Source of the DNA: Anabaena sp. PCC 7108
GTDB taxonomy: Bacteria > Cyanobacteriota > Cyanobacteriia > Cyanobacteriales > Nostocaceae
Length of the DNA stretch: 64,000 nt
Assembly: GCF_000332135.1 (NCBI RefSeq)
Contig: NZ_KB235896.1
Location: 2,243,403-2,307,402 of the forward strand
Direction of reading: 5' to 3'
Below the pieces are notes generated by a model. The model ran no database searches. It was not told the DNA's origin and was given only the letters and a program-made list of their open reading frames with translations. The position numbers and the translations under genes are program-made. Shown piece by piece: positions 45,215 through 54,399 of this stretch; the stretch's first letter is position 1, and the number at the start of each line of letters is the position of its first letter.

Positions 45215-46363
45215 ATGATCCAAAGTGTAAATTCCATCCCTGCCTTTGATATCAAGCAGCAATATGCCACCATTGAGGCAGAAGTGAGTACTGCTGTTTT
45301 AGAAGTTCTAACTTCTGGGCGTTATATTGGTGGTCCAGTTGTTGAAGGCTTTGAGCGCCAGTTTGCTGCTTATCATGGAGTTAGTGAATGTGTAGCTTGT
45401 AATTCTGGTACTGACGCGCTTTATCTGGCGCTACGGGTTCTAGAAATTGGCGCAGGTGATGAAGTTATTACCACACCTTTCACCTTCTTTGCGACGACGG
45501 AAGTCATCAGTGCTGTGGGTGCAAAGCCGGTGTTTGTGGATATTGATGCAACTACGTTTAATTTAGATGTAGAACAAGTTGCAGCCGCAATTACACCTAA
45601 AACCAAGGCTATTATGCCGGTTCACTTGTTCGGACTACCTGTGGATATGACAGGATTAATGGCGATCGCACAAACTCACAATTTACCAGTAATTGAAGAT
45701 TGCGCTCAAGCCACAGGTGCAACTTGGGATGAGCAAAAAGTTGGCAGCATTGGACACATTGGCTGTTTTAGTTTCTACCCAACCAAGAATCTGGGTGGTT
45801 GTGGTGATGGTGGCGCAATTACAACTAATGATAGTGCGATCGCAGCCAAGTTGAGAGTATTACGGGAACATGGCAGTAAAGAAAGATATATTCACGAAGA
45901 AATCGGTGTTAATAGCCGATTAGACTCTATCCAAGCTGTAATTTTGCAAATCAAACTGCGCTATTTAGATACTTGGAACAAACAACGACAACAAATCGCA
46001 GCTTATTATTATCAATTCCTCAGTCAAATTCCCGGTATCGTCGCACCCCAAGAATTACTAGGAGGAGTAGGTGTCTGGAATCAATACACCATTCGTATTT
46101 CTGGTGAAGGTAGAAATGGTGCAAGTGCTAAATATCGGGACTGGGTACGGAGTCAATTACAAGATAAAGGCGTGAGTTCCATGCTTTACTATCCTCGTCC
46201 TTTACATTTACAGCCAGTTTATGAAAATCTAGGCTATCAACCCAGACAATTGCCAGTATCTGAGCAAGCTTGTCATGAAGTCATATCTCTGCCCATGTTC
46301 CCAGAACTGAGACAAGAACAGCAAGATCAGGTGATTTATGCTTTGAAGGATTGTTTAAGCTAG
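45215..46363 (+). CDS. DegT/DnrJ/EryC1 family sugar aminotransferase
   Basis: 382 aa PLP enzyme. The catalytic lysine is K191 in FSFYPTKNLGGCGDGG; ACNSGTDAL (62-69) binds the phosphate and D162 in EDCAQ the pyridine nitrogen. These enzymes transfer an amino group to keto-sugar nucleotides for exopolysaccharide, O-antigen or cell-envelope glycans. It stands alone, so the sugar is unknown. Length and motifs are complete. Confidence 0.93.
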   Translation: MIQSVNSIPAFDIKQQYATIEAEVSTAVLEVLTSGRYIGGPVVEGFERQFAAYHGVSECVACNSGTDALYLALRVLEIGAGDEVITTPFTFFATTEVISAVGAKPVFVDIDATTFNLDVEQVAAAITPKTKAIMPVHLFGLPVDMTGLMAIAQTHNLPVIEDCAQATGATWDEQKVGSIGHIGCFSFYPTKNLGGCGDGGAITTNDSAIAAKLRVLREHGSKERYIHEEIGVNSRLDSIQAVILQIKLRYLDTWNKQRQQIAAYYYQFLSQIPGIVAPQELLGGVGVWNQYTIRISGEGRNGASAKYRDWVRSQLQDKGVSSMLYYPRPLHLQPVYENLGYQPRQLPVSEQACHEVISLPMFPELRQEQQDQVIYALKDCLS

Positions 46364-46366
46364 AAG

Positions 46367-46387
46367 AGGTGACAGGTGACAGGTGAC
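46367..46387. repeat. Heptamer tandem repeat (STRR), AGGTGAC x3
   Basis: Three perfect AGGTGAC units four bases after the aminotransferase stop codon; the same heptamer in complement occurs at 61871-61898. Confidence 0.75.
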
Positions 46388-46459
46388 AGTTAAGAGCAAG
46401 TATTATAGGGTGCGTTAGGATGAATCTGTAACGCACCATTATCTGATTTCTATAAAATT

Positions 46460-46582
46460 AGGACTTACGCAAGTGTTACACTCAAAATCTGTTGTAGGGT
46501 GCGTCAGACTGCATAAATCCTGCAAATAACTAGATTATTGATATCTGACGCACCCTACCAATGTGCCAGTTGCGTAAGTCCT
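46460..46582. mobile_element. 123-bp MITE with AGGACTTACGCAA ends, copy A
   Basis: Ends AGGACTTACGCAAGTG and the inverse TTGCGTAAGTCCT, with an inner inverted repeat GTAGGGTGCGTCAGA / TCTGACGCACCCTAC. A same-length copy is at 49620-49742. Confidence 0.8.
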
Positions 46583-47422
46583 GAAAATTTTATACACAAA
46601 AATTAAATCAGACTATAAGCAGCTTTTAAATATAGCAGGAGTCAGGAGTAAAACCCTTTTTTAGTGAGAGTTTCATTATCAATTGATGTCCTAACCACCC
46701 TGTCCACGGCCATAACATCATAGTTGCACCAAATCTTTTATAGTTACTAAAAATATACTAAAAATTTGTTGTCTGAATCAAGATGTCCATAATTTAAGGA
46801 TTTACAGGATGTTGTTTGATGGTTGTCTGAATCAGGATGATAATGATAACTTTCACTTATGCTAATTTAATTTTACTTTGCATATTTAAAACTTACGACT
46901 ATTTGTTCTTTACTTTTCTTAACAATTAATTGAGAATTATTTTTATTTACCAACGAGGTTGCAATATTTTCAGGCATTTGCTATAATTCATTGAAATTTC
47001 AAAATTGGGATTTTTATAACCAATTTTGTGTTCTTCATAAATTGTCATCCTCAAACCCTTAATTTATAGTTGTTTCAAAAATTCTGTCCTGCAAAAGATA
47101 CAAAACTTCACCAAAAAAAGCGCTCTTGCTATAACAATTTTAGGAGTAAATTTATCTAACCAGAATAAATAGTACAAATTTACTCTTGGCAAGAAGTTTA
47201 TCTGCGGTTATGTGCGTTTTTTGTGGGAACATCCCAAATGTGTAAGTTTATTTTTATCTAACAGCAGAAAATTATTTTTTCAAAATTGGGATGCTCCCTT
47301 TTTTGTGTTTCAGCAGCTGAACTAGAAAATATAGGACTGGGGAAGAAAATTTTAGATTATGGATGACAGTTGGTTACATACAATCCAAAATCCAAAAATC
47401 AATCCCCATTCCCTATAGGAAT
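46583..47422. other. Long intergenic region with repeats, no gene
   Basis: About 840 AT-rich bases. It holds a TTGTCTGAATCA repeat (46769-46811), the inverted pair at 47225-47298, and short AATCCAAAATCC phrases near 47380. No ORF above about 25 codons looks real, apart from shadows of the Ycf23 gene. Confidence 0.5.
47225..47298. repeat. Inverted repeat GGGAACATCCCAA, MITE-like
   Basis: GGGAACATCCCAA (47225-47237) and TTGGGATGCTCCC (47286-47298) match except one base, enclosing 48 AT-rich bases, with six T following. It may be a small MITE, or act as a terminator-like hairpin. Confidence 0.5.
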
Positions 47423-48169
47423 CTATGCAAATGTGCGAATATTTGCAGTTGCCAAAGCTTCCACCAAGCTACGGACAGCAGCAATCATGGCGATTTCGCT
47501 ATTGAGTTGGTTGATAGCAGAACCGACACCAACACCTGCCGCACCAGATGCGATCGCTAGAGGTGCAGTCACATTAGAAATGCCAGAAGCACACAATACA
47601 GGCACAGAAACCACGCGGGAAATTTCATAAGCCGCCGCCAAAGTAGGAGCAGCTTTTTCAAGTAATCCCAAAGTACCACCGTGAGCGGGTTTGCTGCTAG
47701 TACCACCTTCAGTTTGGATGATATCAGCACCAGCTTTCACCAATTCCTCAGCCAGTTGTACCTGTTGATCCAATTCCAGGATATGAGGAACAGTTACAGA
47801 CAGGGTAATTTCGGGTAACAAGGCGCGGGTTTGGCGAGTTAGGTCTAAAACTTCCTCAGCTTCAAATCTACGACCTTGAGCGTAAAAAGAATCAAAATTA
47901 CCGATTTCAATCAAATCAGCACCAGCAGCTACCGCTTGAACAAATTTTTCAGGTTCTACAGCTGAAACACAAACTGGTAAACTTGTTAAACTTTTAGCTA
48001 ATTTAACCAAAGCTGCATCAGCAGCAATATCAACAAAAGTTGCACCACCCAACTCAGCCGCTTTCACAGTAGCAGCAACACTTTCGGCGTTGAAATTATT
48101 CAAACCGCTAATTACTTTCAGAACACTGCGGTTAGCAAACGCACGTTGCAAATTAGAATGCATAGTCAT
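47423..48169 (-). CDS. ycf23: Ycf23-like protein (DUF561)
   Basis: 248 aa TIM-barrel-like protein. Family phrases: VLKVISGLNNFNAESVAATV, AAELGGATFVDIAAD, GADLIEIGNFDSFYAQGR, and the phosphate-binding-like GAAGVGVGSAINQL near the C-terminus. Ycf23 is conserved in cyanobacteria and algal plastids; its function is unknown. The start ATG at 48169 is followed by an alternative ATG at codon 3. Single gene. Confidence 0.9.
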   Translation of the reverse strand: MTMHSNLQRAFANRSVLKVISGLNNFNAESVAATVKAAELGGATFVDIAADAALVKLAKSLTSLPVCVSAVEPEKFVQAVAAGADLIEIGNFDSFYAQGRRFEAEEVLDLTRQTRALLPEITLSVTVPHILELDQQVQLAEELVKAGADIIQTEGGTSSKPAHGGTLGLLEKAAPTLAAAYEISRVVSVPVLCASGISNVTAPLAIASGAAGVGVGSAINQLNSEIAMIAAVRSLVEALATANIRTFA

Positions 48170-48325
48170 AATTCTTGTTTTGAGCCTATTGAGGTAGGAA
48201 TATTTTTACACTATATAGACGCTGGAAACTAGAGGCTACAGCAAGAGACTTTAAGAATTTGAGACAATAGCACTAAAAATCCTGCTAATGCTAGAAATGG
48301 GAAAGACACATTTGATTAAACAACA

Positions 48326-49519
48326 ATGAACGCCCAAGAAAGCATAAATCAGCGAGATTGGTCATGGCCTTTTTGGCCTGCACTACCACTTTATCCCTAT
48401 GGTAGAAGACGAACAGTTCGTCGAGAAATAGTCAAGGATAGCATTTGGACATTTGACCAATTACAAGGCATCCTCTATACCATCGTACCAATTCGGATGA
48501 CCGTCATCAAGCTGCAAGCTGGTGGTCTTTTAGTCTATGCACCTGTCGCACCCACAGGAGAATGTATTCGTTCGGTTCAAGAGTTGGCAGCAAAGCACGG
48601 TGAAGTTAAATATATCATTTTGCCTACCAGTTCTGGTTTAGAGCATAAAATCTTTGTTGGACCTTTTGCGAGAAAATTTCCCCAAGCTGTAGTCTATGTT
48701 GCACCTCACCAGTGGAGTTTCCCATTTAATTTACCACTGAGTTGGCTTGGCTTTCCTCAAAAACGGACTTTAGAATTACCAGAAAATATTAATCAAAATC
48801 CTTTTGGGGATGAATTTGAATATAAAATTTTAGATATAAATTTAGGAAAAGGCGCTTTTGTGGAAGTGGCATTATTTCACAAACCATCGCGCACTCTCTT
48901 ATTAACAGATACTATAGTTTCAGTAAAAGAAGAACCACCAGAAATATTACAATTAGAACCATATCCTTTATTATTTCACGCTAGAGAACATGGACAAGAG
49001 ATTATAGAAGATAATCAAAAAAATCGTCATCAAGGATGGCAGAAAATATCTTTGTTTGCAATTTATTTTCGTCCCAGTGCTTTAGAAATTATGGGAATGA
49101 AAGAAATATGGAAAGATGCTAAAAAAGCTCCAGACCATTCTGCCAAAGCTTACTTTGGTTTATTTCCCTTTCGCTGGCGAAATAATTGGCAACTGTCTTT
49201 TAATGCGTTGTCTGGAAATGGTCGCCCTTTTGTCGCACCAATTTTACAAGTTCTCATTCTTCCCCAAGCACCAAAACAGGTATTAGACTGGGCTGATAAA
49301 GTTGCAAATTGGGATTTTGAGCAAATTATTGCTTGTCATTTTGATTCACCAATTAAAGCCAGTCCGCAGCAATTTCGACAAGCATTTACTTTTTTAGAAA
49401 AAGCACCATTGTTGAGAGATGATAAACCTTTATTGGTTGAAGATTTGCGATTTATTCAGGAACTAGAAGCGGGTTTGCTAAAGCGTGGTATTGCTACACC
49501 TGTTAAGGATAAGGTTTAA
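48326..49519 (+). CDS. DUF4336 domain protein (metallo-hydrolase-like)
   Basis: 397 aa, soluble. N-terminal aromatic segment (WPFWPALPLYPYGRRRTVR) is followed by DUF4336 (about 35-390), with phrases MTVIKLQAGGLLVYAPVAPT, VKYIILPTSSGLEHKIFVGPFA and VALFHKPSRTLLLTD. The fold is thought to resemble metallo-beta-lactamases, but the full HxHxDH site is not visible, so activity is uncertain. Divergent from ycf23. Function unknown. Confidence 0.8.
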   Translation: MNAQESINQRDWSWPFWPALPLYPYGRRRTVRREIVKDSIWTFDQLQGILYTIVPIRMTVIKLQAGGLLVYAPVAPTGECIRSVQELAAKHGEVKYIILPTSSGLEHKIFVGPFARKFPQAVVYVAPHQWSFPFNLPLSWLGFPQKRTLELPENINQNPFGDEFEYKILDINLGKGAFVEVALFHKPSRTLLLTDTIVSVKEEPPEILQLEPYPLLFHAREHGQEIIEDNQKNRHQGWQKISLFAIYFRPSALEIMGMKEIWKDAKKAPDHSAKAYFGLFPFRWRNNWQLSFNALSGNGRPFVAPILQVLILPQAPKQVLDWADKVANWDFEQIIACHFDSPIKASPQQFRQAFTFLEKAPLLRDDKPLLVEDLRFIQELEAGLLKRGIATPVKDKV

Positions 49520-49619
49520 TTGTCAGAAATGGTTATAGCTTGCGTGACAACGCAGGAGTCATAAGCCTCCCGTAAGGGATACAGGATTTCCAGGATTAAA
49601 GGATTTACAGGATTAAGAT

Positions 49620-49742
49620 AGGACTTACGCAAGTGTCACACCAAACATCTATTTTATGGTGCGTCAGATATCAAGTATCTGTTTATTTACAGGATATGTC
49701 AGGTCTGACGCACCCTACCAATATGCCAGTTGCGTAAGTCCT
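49620..49742. mobile_element. 123-bp MITE with AGGACTTACGCAA ends, copy B
   Basis: Same ends, length and inner GTGCGTCAGA / TCTGACGCAC repeat as the copy at 46460. A GGATTTACAGGATTAAG repeat phrase precedes it. Confidence 0.8.
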
Positions 49743-49793
49743 GTAAGACTGGAATTTGATCACAAATTACCTATTACCAGCCTCAACTATCTT

Positions 49794-49917
49794 GCGCCTA
49801 ACGATTGAAATCGAGGCTACACAAACAAAGCCTGTCTCCAAGGCTCGAAAACATTGATTTTATATTAGTCCACGGAGGTGGACTTAGTTTTTATAGCCGC
49901 GACTTCTAGTCGTTCGG
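49794..49917. repeat. 124-bp dispersed repeat, copy 2
   Basis: Diverged copy of 40994-41117: arms GAGGCTACACAAACAAAG and TTTTATAGCCGCGAC, with an inner AGTCCACGGAGGTGGACT hairpin. It ends 20 bases before mnmE. Confidence 0.6.
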
Positions 49918-49937
49918 AATTGGTGCAAAATGTCAGT

Positions 49938-51419
49938 TTATTTCCCAATACAAAACCTACTAAAAATCCGATCTAAAACTGATTCCGTCACCTCTTCTCC
50001 GGTAATTTCTCCCAACGCATAAATCGCTCCCCTTAAATCAATTGTCCAAAAATCTAAAGGTAACTGTTCGATAATTGTTTTCTGCACTTGTTCCAAATCA
50101 ATCTTCGCTTTTGTTAAAGCTGCGGCTTGTCTTTGATTAATTGCTAAATCCATATCAGCAGCTTGCACTTTTCCCGCTTGGACTATTTCTAAAATCGCAG
50201 TTTCTAAACCATCAATTCCTTGATTTTGTGCTGCCGCCGTTTTCACAACCTTCCTAATAAATTGATCATCTTCTTCCCTAAAAACCTCATCATAAAAAAC
50301 ACCTTCCCCATCTCTACTTCTCTGTGTCCTCTGTGTCTCTGTGGTTCGTTTATTCAGTGATTTCTGTGTAATTTGTGAAGATGTTTCTAAAAGGTCAATT
50401 TTATTAATCACCAAAATCACCGGACGGTGTTTTACTTGTTCATAAATTTCTTGATCTGCATCTGTCCAACCTGCGGAAGCGTCAATAGTCAATAATACTA
50501 AATCAGCAGCACTCGCAGCACGACGCGATCGCTCTACCCCAATTTTCTCCACCTGATCTACTGTTTCCCGAATCCCTGCTGTGTCTAAAACCTGAACAGG
50601 TATTCCCCCGACAACTAGCTGAGATTCAACTACATCGCGGGTTGTACCGGGTAAATCTGTGACAATAGCGCGATCGCTCTGACTCCACGCATTCAATAAA
50701 CTCGATTTTCCCACATTGGGACGACCAACAATCGCTACTTTTAAACCAGTTCGCAATAATTCACCTTTATCTTTTGTGGCTAATAACTTGGTAATTTCCA
50801 ACGTAACTTGATCAATCTCGGAAATAATTCTTTGCTCATCTAAAGGTGGTAAATCTTCCTCAAAATCAATCCGTGCTTCAATTTCCGCCAAAATATCCAA
50901 ACATTGAGCGCGTAACTGACGAATCGGATGAGCTAATTTACCCTGTAACCCAGCTAAAGCTGTTTGCGCTGCTTGGGGAGATTTCGCACCAACTAAATCT
51001 GCGATACTTTCAGCTTGGGTTAAATCTAAACGTCCATTTAAAAACGCTCTTAATGTAAATTCCCCCGGTTGTGCTAATCTCGCACCATTTTCTAAACATA
51101 GTTGCAATACTTGTTGTACAGCCATAATTCCCCCGTGACAATGAAATTCCACCACATCTTCACGGGTAAAAGAACGAGGTGCTTTCATAATCAACAACAA
51201 AGCTTCATCAACAATTTGCTTAGTTTGGGGTTGACGGATGTAACCATAGAGAATGCGATGACTTGACCAAACTTGTTTTCCAGGTGCAGAAAATAGAGTT
51301 TGTGCGATCGCTATTGCATGATCACCAGAAACCCGCACAATCCCCACACTACCTTGTTGAGGGACAACAGCAGTAGCTATAGCAGCGATCGTTCCAGTAT
51401 GAGCTAATAATTCCGACAT
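49938..51419 (-). CDS. mnmE: tRNA modification GTPase MnmE with repeat-derived insertion
   Basis: 493 aa, about 35 longer than usual. N-terminal folate-binding domain (1-120), helical domain, and a G domain from about 226: G1 GRPNVGKS (232-239), GTT (258-260), DTAG (279-282), NKID (339-342). The C-terminal catalytic CIGK ends the protein. With MnmG it adds the cmnm5 group to U34 of certain tRNAs. Residues about 349-389, right after NKIDLL, hold an extra stretch containing [13 protein letters not shown], a translation of the dispersed CACAGAGACACAGAG repeat. It stays in frame, between G4 and G5, so function may be kept. Confidence 0.95.
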   Translation of the reverse strand: MSELLAHTGTIAAIATAVVPQQGSVGIVRVSGDHAIAIAQTLFSAPGKQVWSSHRILYGYIRQPQTKQIVDEALLLIMKAPRSFTREDVVEFHCHGGIMAVQQVLQLCLENGARLAQPGEFTLRAFLNGRLDLTQAESIADLVGAKSPQAAQTALAGLQGKLAHPIRQLRAQCLDILAEIEARIDFEEDLPPLDEQRIISEIDQVTLEITKLLATKDKGELLRTGLKVAIVGRPNVGKSSLLNAWSQSDRAIVTDLPGTTRDVVESQLVVGGIPVQVLDTAGIRETVDQVEKIGVERSRRAASAADLVLLTIDASAGWTDADQEIYEQVKHRPVILVINKIDLLETSSQITQKSLNKRTTETQRTQRSRDGEGVFYDEVFREEDDQFIRKVVKTAAAQNQGIDGLETAILEIVQAGKVQAADMDLAINQRQAAALTKAKIDLEQVQKTIIEQLPLDFWTIDLRGAIYALGEITGEEVTESVLDRIFSRFCIGK

Positions 51420-51519
51420 GGGAGTTCAAGTGACAGGTGACAGTGATAACTGACCTACAAAGTTAATAGTAATATTTATCTAAAGGGTAATAAAGCCTTA
51501 CTTTAAAGAGGAGTTTACT

Positions 51520-51720
51520 GTGGAACAAACAATTAACTGCGCTGAAGCTTGCGTTAACGGTTGCGTTTTAGGCGATAAATGTCCTAATACTGAGTTTAAA
51601 GAAGCAACTTCCAAGTTTATTGAAGAAACTTCTTTGGATCAAATGCTAGAGATGGCTGAAGAAAGATTGCGGAAAAAAATGACAGAACCGCCAAAATGGG
51701 TATTTCCCGAAGATTCTTAG
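51520..51720 (+). CDS. Small Cys-containing hypothetical protein, 66 aa
   Basis: GTG start at 51520 with AGAGGAG 6 bases upstream, a strong ribosome site. N-terminal four Cys (CAEACVNGCVLGDKC) are followed by an acidic helix (LDQMLEMAEERLRKKM) and a WVFPED end. The Cys pattern might bind metal but no family is recognised. It ends directly against the convergent Uma2 gene. Confidence 0.65.
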   Translation: MEQTINCAEACVNGCVLGDKCPNTEFKEATSKFIEETSLDQMLEMAEERLRKKMTEPPKWVFPEDS

Positions 51721-52431
51721 TTAAATAGTATTTGGATCAATACCTAATTCTCGCAGCTTCGCCGCCAAGCGATCGCTGCATTGTCTTTCCTGTTCAGCCC
51801 GTTGTTTTTCCTGTTCAGCCCTTGCAAATTGCTGTTTTGCTACTTCTTCAGGTGTGGGAACTAATTCTCCTTCAGGCGTGAAAAAGCGTAATTTGTTTTG
51901 ATCAACCCCCAAAAATAAATCTAACTGCTGACTCCATAACCAACCTTGACTATTAGGTTCTATTGGTTGATACTTCCCAGCGAGGAGAACAAAGCCAGCA
52001 AACTCTAAATTGTGAGGATCAAACCAGAAGTATTCCGGTGTCCGAAAAATATCTTGGTAAATTTGTTTTTTCAAACCCTTATCAGTTTTAGCTGTAGAAT
52101 CTGAGAGCAATTCCACAATTACATGAGGATACTTCCCATCTTCTTCCCAAACAACCCAACTTTTGCGGGGTTTACGTTCAGTTCCCAAAACTACAAAAAA
52201 ATCTGGACCCCGGAAATGCTCAGATTTAAGCTGGCGCGGACTGTAGTAAACAGTAACATTCCCCGACGCATAGAAATCATTTCTATTTTGCCACAACCAT
52301 TCAAGACATTGAATGAGCAGCGTCATTTGTAGTCGATGTAAGTCAGTTTCCAAAGGTGGTTCGTCACTATATAAATCCCCTGGAGGGAATATAACATCTT
52401 CTGGGATGGGAATATCTTGGATAAGAGTCAT
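51721..52431 (-). CDS. Uma2 family endonuclease-like protein
   Basis: 236 aa. PD-(D/E)xK-like Uma2 domain (about 30-185): GPDFFVVLG, VVWEEDGKYPHVIVELLSDSTAKTD, and EYFWFDPHNLEF are characteristic. A charged coiled-coil tail (RAEQEKQRAEQER) ends in LAAKLRELGIDP, the usual end of long cyanobacterial members. The family is greatly expanded in cyanobacteria and its role is unknown. A second member is at 54400-55047. Confidence 0.9.
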   Translation of the reverse strand: MTLIQDIPIPEDVIFPPGDLYSDEPPLETDLHRLQMTLLIQCLEWLWQNRNDFYASGNVTVYYSPRQLKSEHFRGPDFFVVLGTERKPRKSWVVWEEDGKYPHVIVELLSDSTAKTDKGLKKQIYQDIFRTPEYFWFDPHNLEFAGFVLLAGKYQPIEPNSQGWLWSQQLDLFLGVDQNKLRFFTPEGELVPTPEEVAKQQFARAEQEKQRAEQERQCSDRLAAKLRELGIDPNTI

Positions 52432-52679
52432 GGTGCTAAGTGTTTCAGTAATAAAAAAATCAATTTAATTAAACATAAAACATCTATTCAAAATTTTCTT
52501 GTTAATTGAGTAGAGAAACTATGAAAATACTCAATATTAATCAGCTAAAAAGCTTTGTTGAACACAGGATTGAGAAATATCTACGAACGCACTACTAAAT
52601 TTTATACTATTTCTTAGTATCTCTAGTGGCTAAAATTTTGTGGCATATATAATAAAAATGTGGCACAAAAATAAGTTGT
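52432..52679. other. Short intergenic region with a 25-codon frame
   Basis: A plus-strand ATG frame at 52521-52598 (MKILNINQLKSF and on) has protein-like composition but only a poor ribosome site. It may be the remnant of a lost gene. Below 300 bases otherwise empty. Confidence 0.25.
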
Positions 52680-52940
52680 ATGCCTAATATGTTTGTTGAA
52701 GTACATTTAAGTTCCCAAGGTCGATTAGTAATTCCTGCATCTTTAAGGAAATCACTTGGCTTTGAACCTGGTGATGTCCTAATTGCACATCTTGAAGAAG
52801 GCCGGTTGATTCTCGAAAAGCAAGAAACTATTAAGCGTAGACTCAAAGCTCGTTTTTCCCAGTTACCAAAGGATATCAGCCTTGCTGATGAGTTAGTAGC
52901 TGAACGCCGCGAAGAAGCCAACCGTGAGGAAACTGCATGA
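52680..52940 (+). CDS. AbrB/MazE-type antitoxin
   Basis: 86 aa. The N-terminal swapped-hairpin segment (SSQGRLVIPASLRKSLGFEPGD) is a typical SpoVT-AbrB DNA-binding domain; the charged C-terminal part should bind the toxin. Its stop overlaps the PIN toxin start by 4 bases (ATGA). Confidence 0.88.
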   Translation: MPNMFVEVHLSSQGRLVIPASLRKSLGFEPGDVLIAHLEEGRLILEKQETIKRRLKARFSQLPKDISLADELVAERREEANREETA

Positions 52941-53317
52941 AAGCAGTTCTTGATGCTTCCGCTTTGCTGGCCTATTTGCAGGATGAGCCTGGTAATGAAG
53001 CAGTTGACGCGGTATTAGCGGAGTCAGTTATTTCCAGTGTGAATTGGGCTGAAGTGGTACAAAAGGTAATAGCATCTGGTGTGCTTGTTGATGAGATGCG
53101 TAATGATCTTGAGGCTTTAGGAATGAAAATAGAGCCATTTATGCCAGAGGATGGGTTGCTGGCGGGAGAACTTTGGCAACAAACCCGTCAATATGGGCTT
53201 TCTCTTGGGGATAGAGCTTGTTTGAGTGTGGGTTTAAGGCTTGGAATTCCAGTTTTGACTACTGATCGCATTTGGGCTAACCTTGGTCTGACTTTAGATG
53301 TGTGTGTTATTCGTTAA
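52937..53317 (+). CDS. PIN-domain toxin (VapC type)
   Basis: 126 aa with the four acidic PIN residues D6 (VLDASAL), E39 (NWAEV), D92 (LGDRACL) and D110 (TTDRIW). It follows its AbrB-type antitoxin with a 4-base overlap. A ribonuclease toxin is expected. It is the third PIN toxin in the window, each with a different antitoxin class. Confidence 0.9.
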   Translation: MKAVLDASALLAYLQDEPGNEAVDAVLAESVISSVNWAEVVQKVIASGVLVDEMRNDLEALGMKIEPFMPEDGLLAGELWQQTRQYGLSLGDRACLSVGLRLGIPVLTTDRIWANLGLTLDVCVIR

Positions 53318-53412
53318 TGGAGTATTGTGTTAATCATTATTTGGGATGAAATTATGATTGTAGAATAAGCTCAAAGTCTCGAAAAGGCTATACTGTCAAG
53401 CATAAAAAAGTC

Positions 53413-53670
53413 ATGAAAATACAAACTCAAGCAACATTATATGAGCTAGATTATGGTCTGTGGCTTGAAACTACAATAGATAAATTACAAGAGCATCAGT
53501 TTGAATCTGTAGATATTGACAATTTAATCGAGGAACTTGCAACTTTGGGACGGAGTGAAAAGAAAGCTTTGCGGAGCTATCTAAGGTTAATTGTCATGCA
53601 CTTGCTCAAATGGCAATATCAACCAGAAAATATTAATCAACCCAAAAAAAATCGTTGGCCACAAGATTAG
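53413..53670 (+). pseudogene. DUF29 family protein, C-terminally truncated
   Basis: 85 aa. It starts like full DUF29 proteins (LYELDYGLWLETTIDKLQ, then NLIEELATLGRSEKKALRSY and MHLLKWQYQPE), but family members run to about 145-150 aa; here the frame ends after NINQPKKNRWPQD. The second half is absent downstream, so it is a truncated gene that may still be expressed. Confidence 0.75.
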
Positions 53671-53748
53671 GTTCTACTTCTGTTTTTTGTACCATACGAA
53701 GACGCAAAATAAAGAAGGGAAATGATAAAATAATAGAGTAACCCACAG

Positions 53749-54216
53749 TTAAGGCTGAATGTGTTCAATTGGAAATCCTAATTTATTAGATAGTTCCAAA
53801 ACATTATTACTAAAGTCTACAGTTGTAGCTACAGTCCCACCTATTACACCAACGAGTGCTAATAATGCACCAATACGAGCTTTAATTCGAGGGTTTCGCT
53901 TTTCAGGTATAGTGATATGAATATCTTCTTGCAAATCCTCTTTATTTTCAAAAGAAATTTTCTGACAGTTAGAGTTCCAGAAAGAATCACAAATTTCTTG
54001 TTGTGGGTCTCCTTCAAAAGTAGATGTAGTAATAAATAAATGTAACTTGATTGGAATGAAATTTTTACAATTTACTCGTTGAATAATTTCAGGAATTGGG
54101 CATTCATTACAGATATCTACAGAAGTTAATGGTGTATATTCTTTTCCTCGAATTTCAGCTATCTCACATTCTAGTTTTCCTTGGTGAGACTTTCGGTAAG
54201 GACATGGTTTCAGCAT
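53749..54216 (-). CDS. Cys-rich N-terminal protein with C-terminal membrane helix
   Basis: 155 aa. The N-terminus has a Cys array (KPCPYRK, LECEI, DICNECPIP, NCKNF) that looks like a small zinc or Fe-S site. A middle stretch rich in Glu/Asp/Asn follows, and one hydrophobic helix (about 117-136, IGALLALVGVIGGTVATTV) with a short tail. I do not know the function. Similar Cys arrays occur in cyanobacterial proteins of uncertain role. It sits among accessory genes. Confidence 0.6.
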   Translation of the reverse strand: MLKPCPYRKSHQGKLECEIAEIRGKEYTPLTSVDICNECPIPEIIQRVNCKNFIPIKLHLFITTSTFEGDPQQEICDSFWNSNCQKISFENKEDLQEDIHITIPEKRNPRIKARIGALLALVGVIGGTVATTVDFSNNVLELSNKLGFPIEHIQP

Positions 54217-54399
54217 TAGGTTAGAATATTAGAAGTGAAACATTACATTAAAGTTTAACATAATTTAAGTATCAAATTAGACTTCCTTATATTTTATACA
54301 GGAATTACCAAATTTACATATAAGGCTCACAGTTATTGCATCTTGGTATGAAACCTAATTATATTGCTAAAATAAGTACAAATAGCCTAATAATGAATA

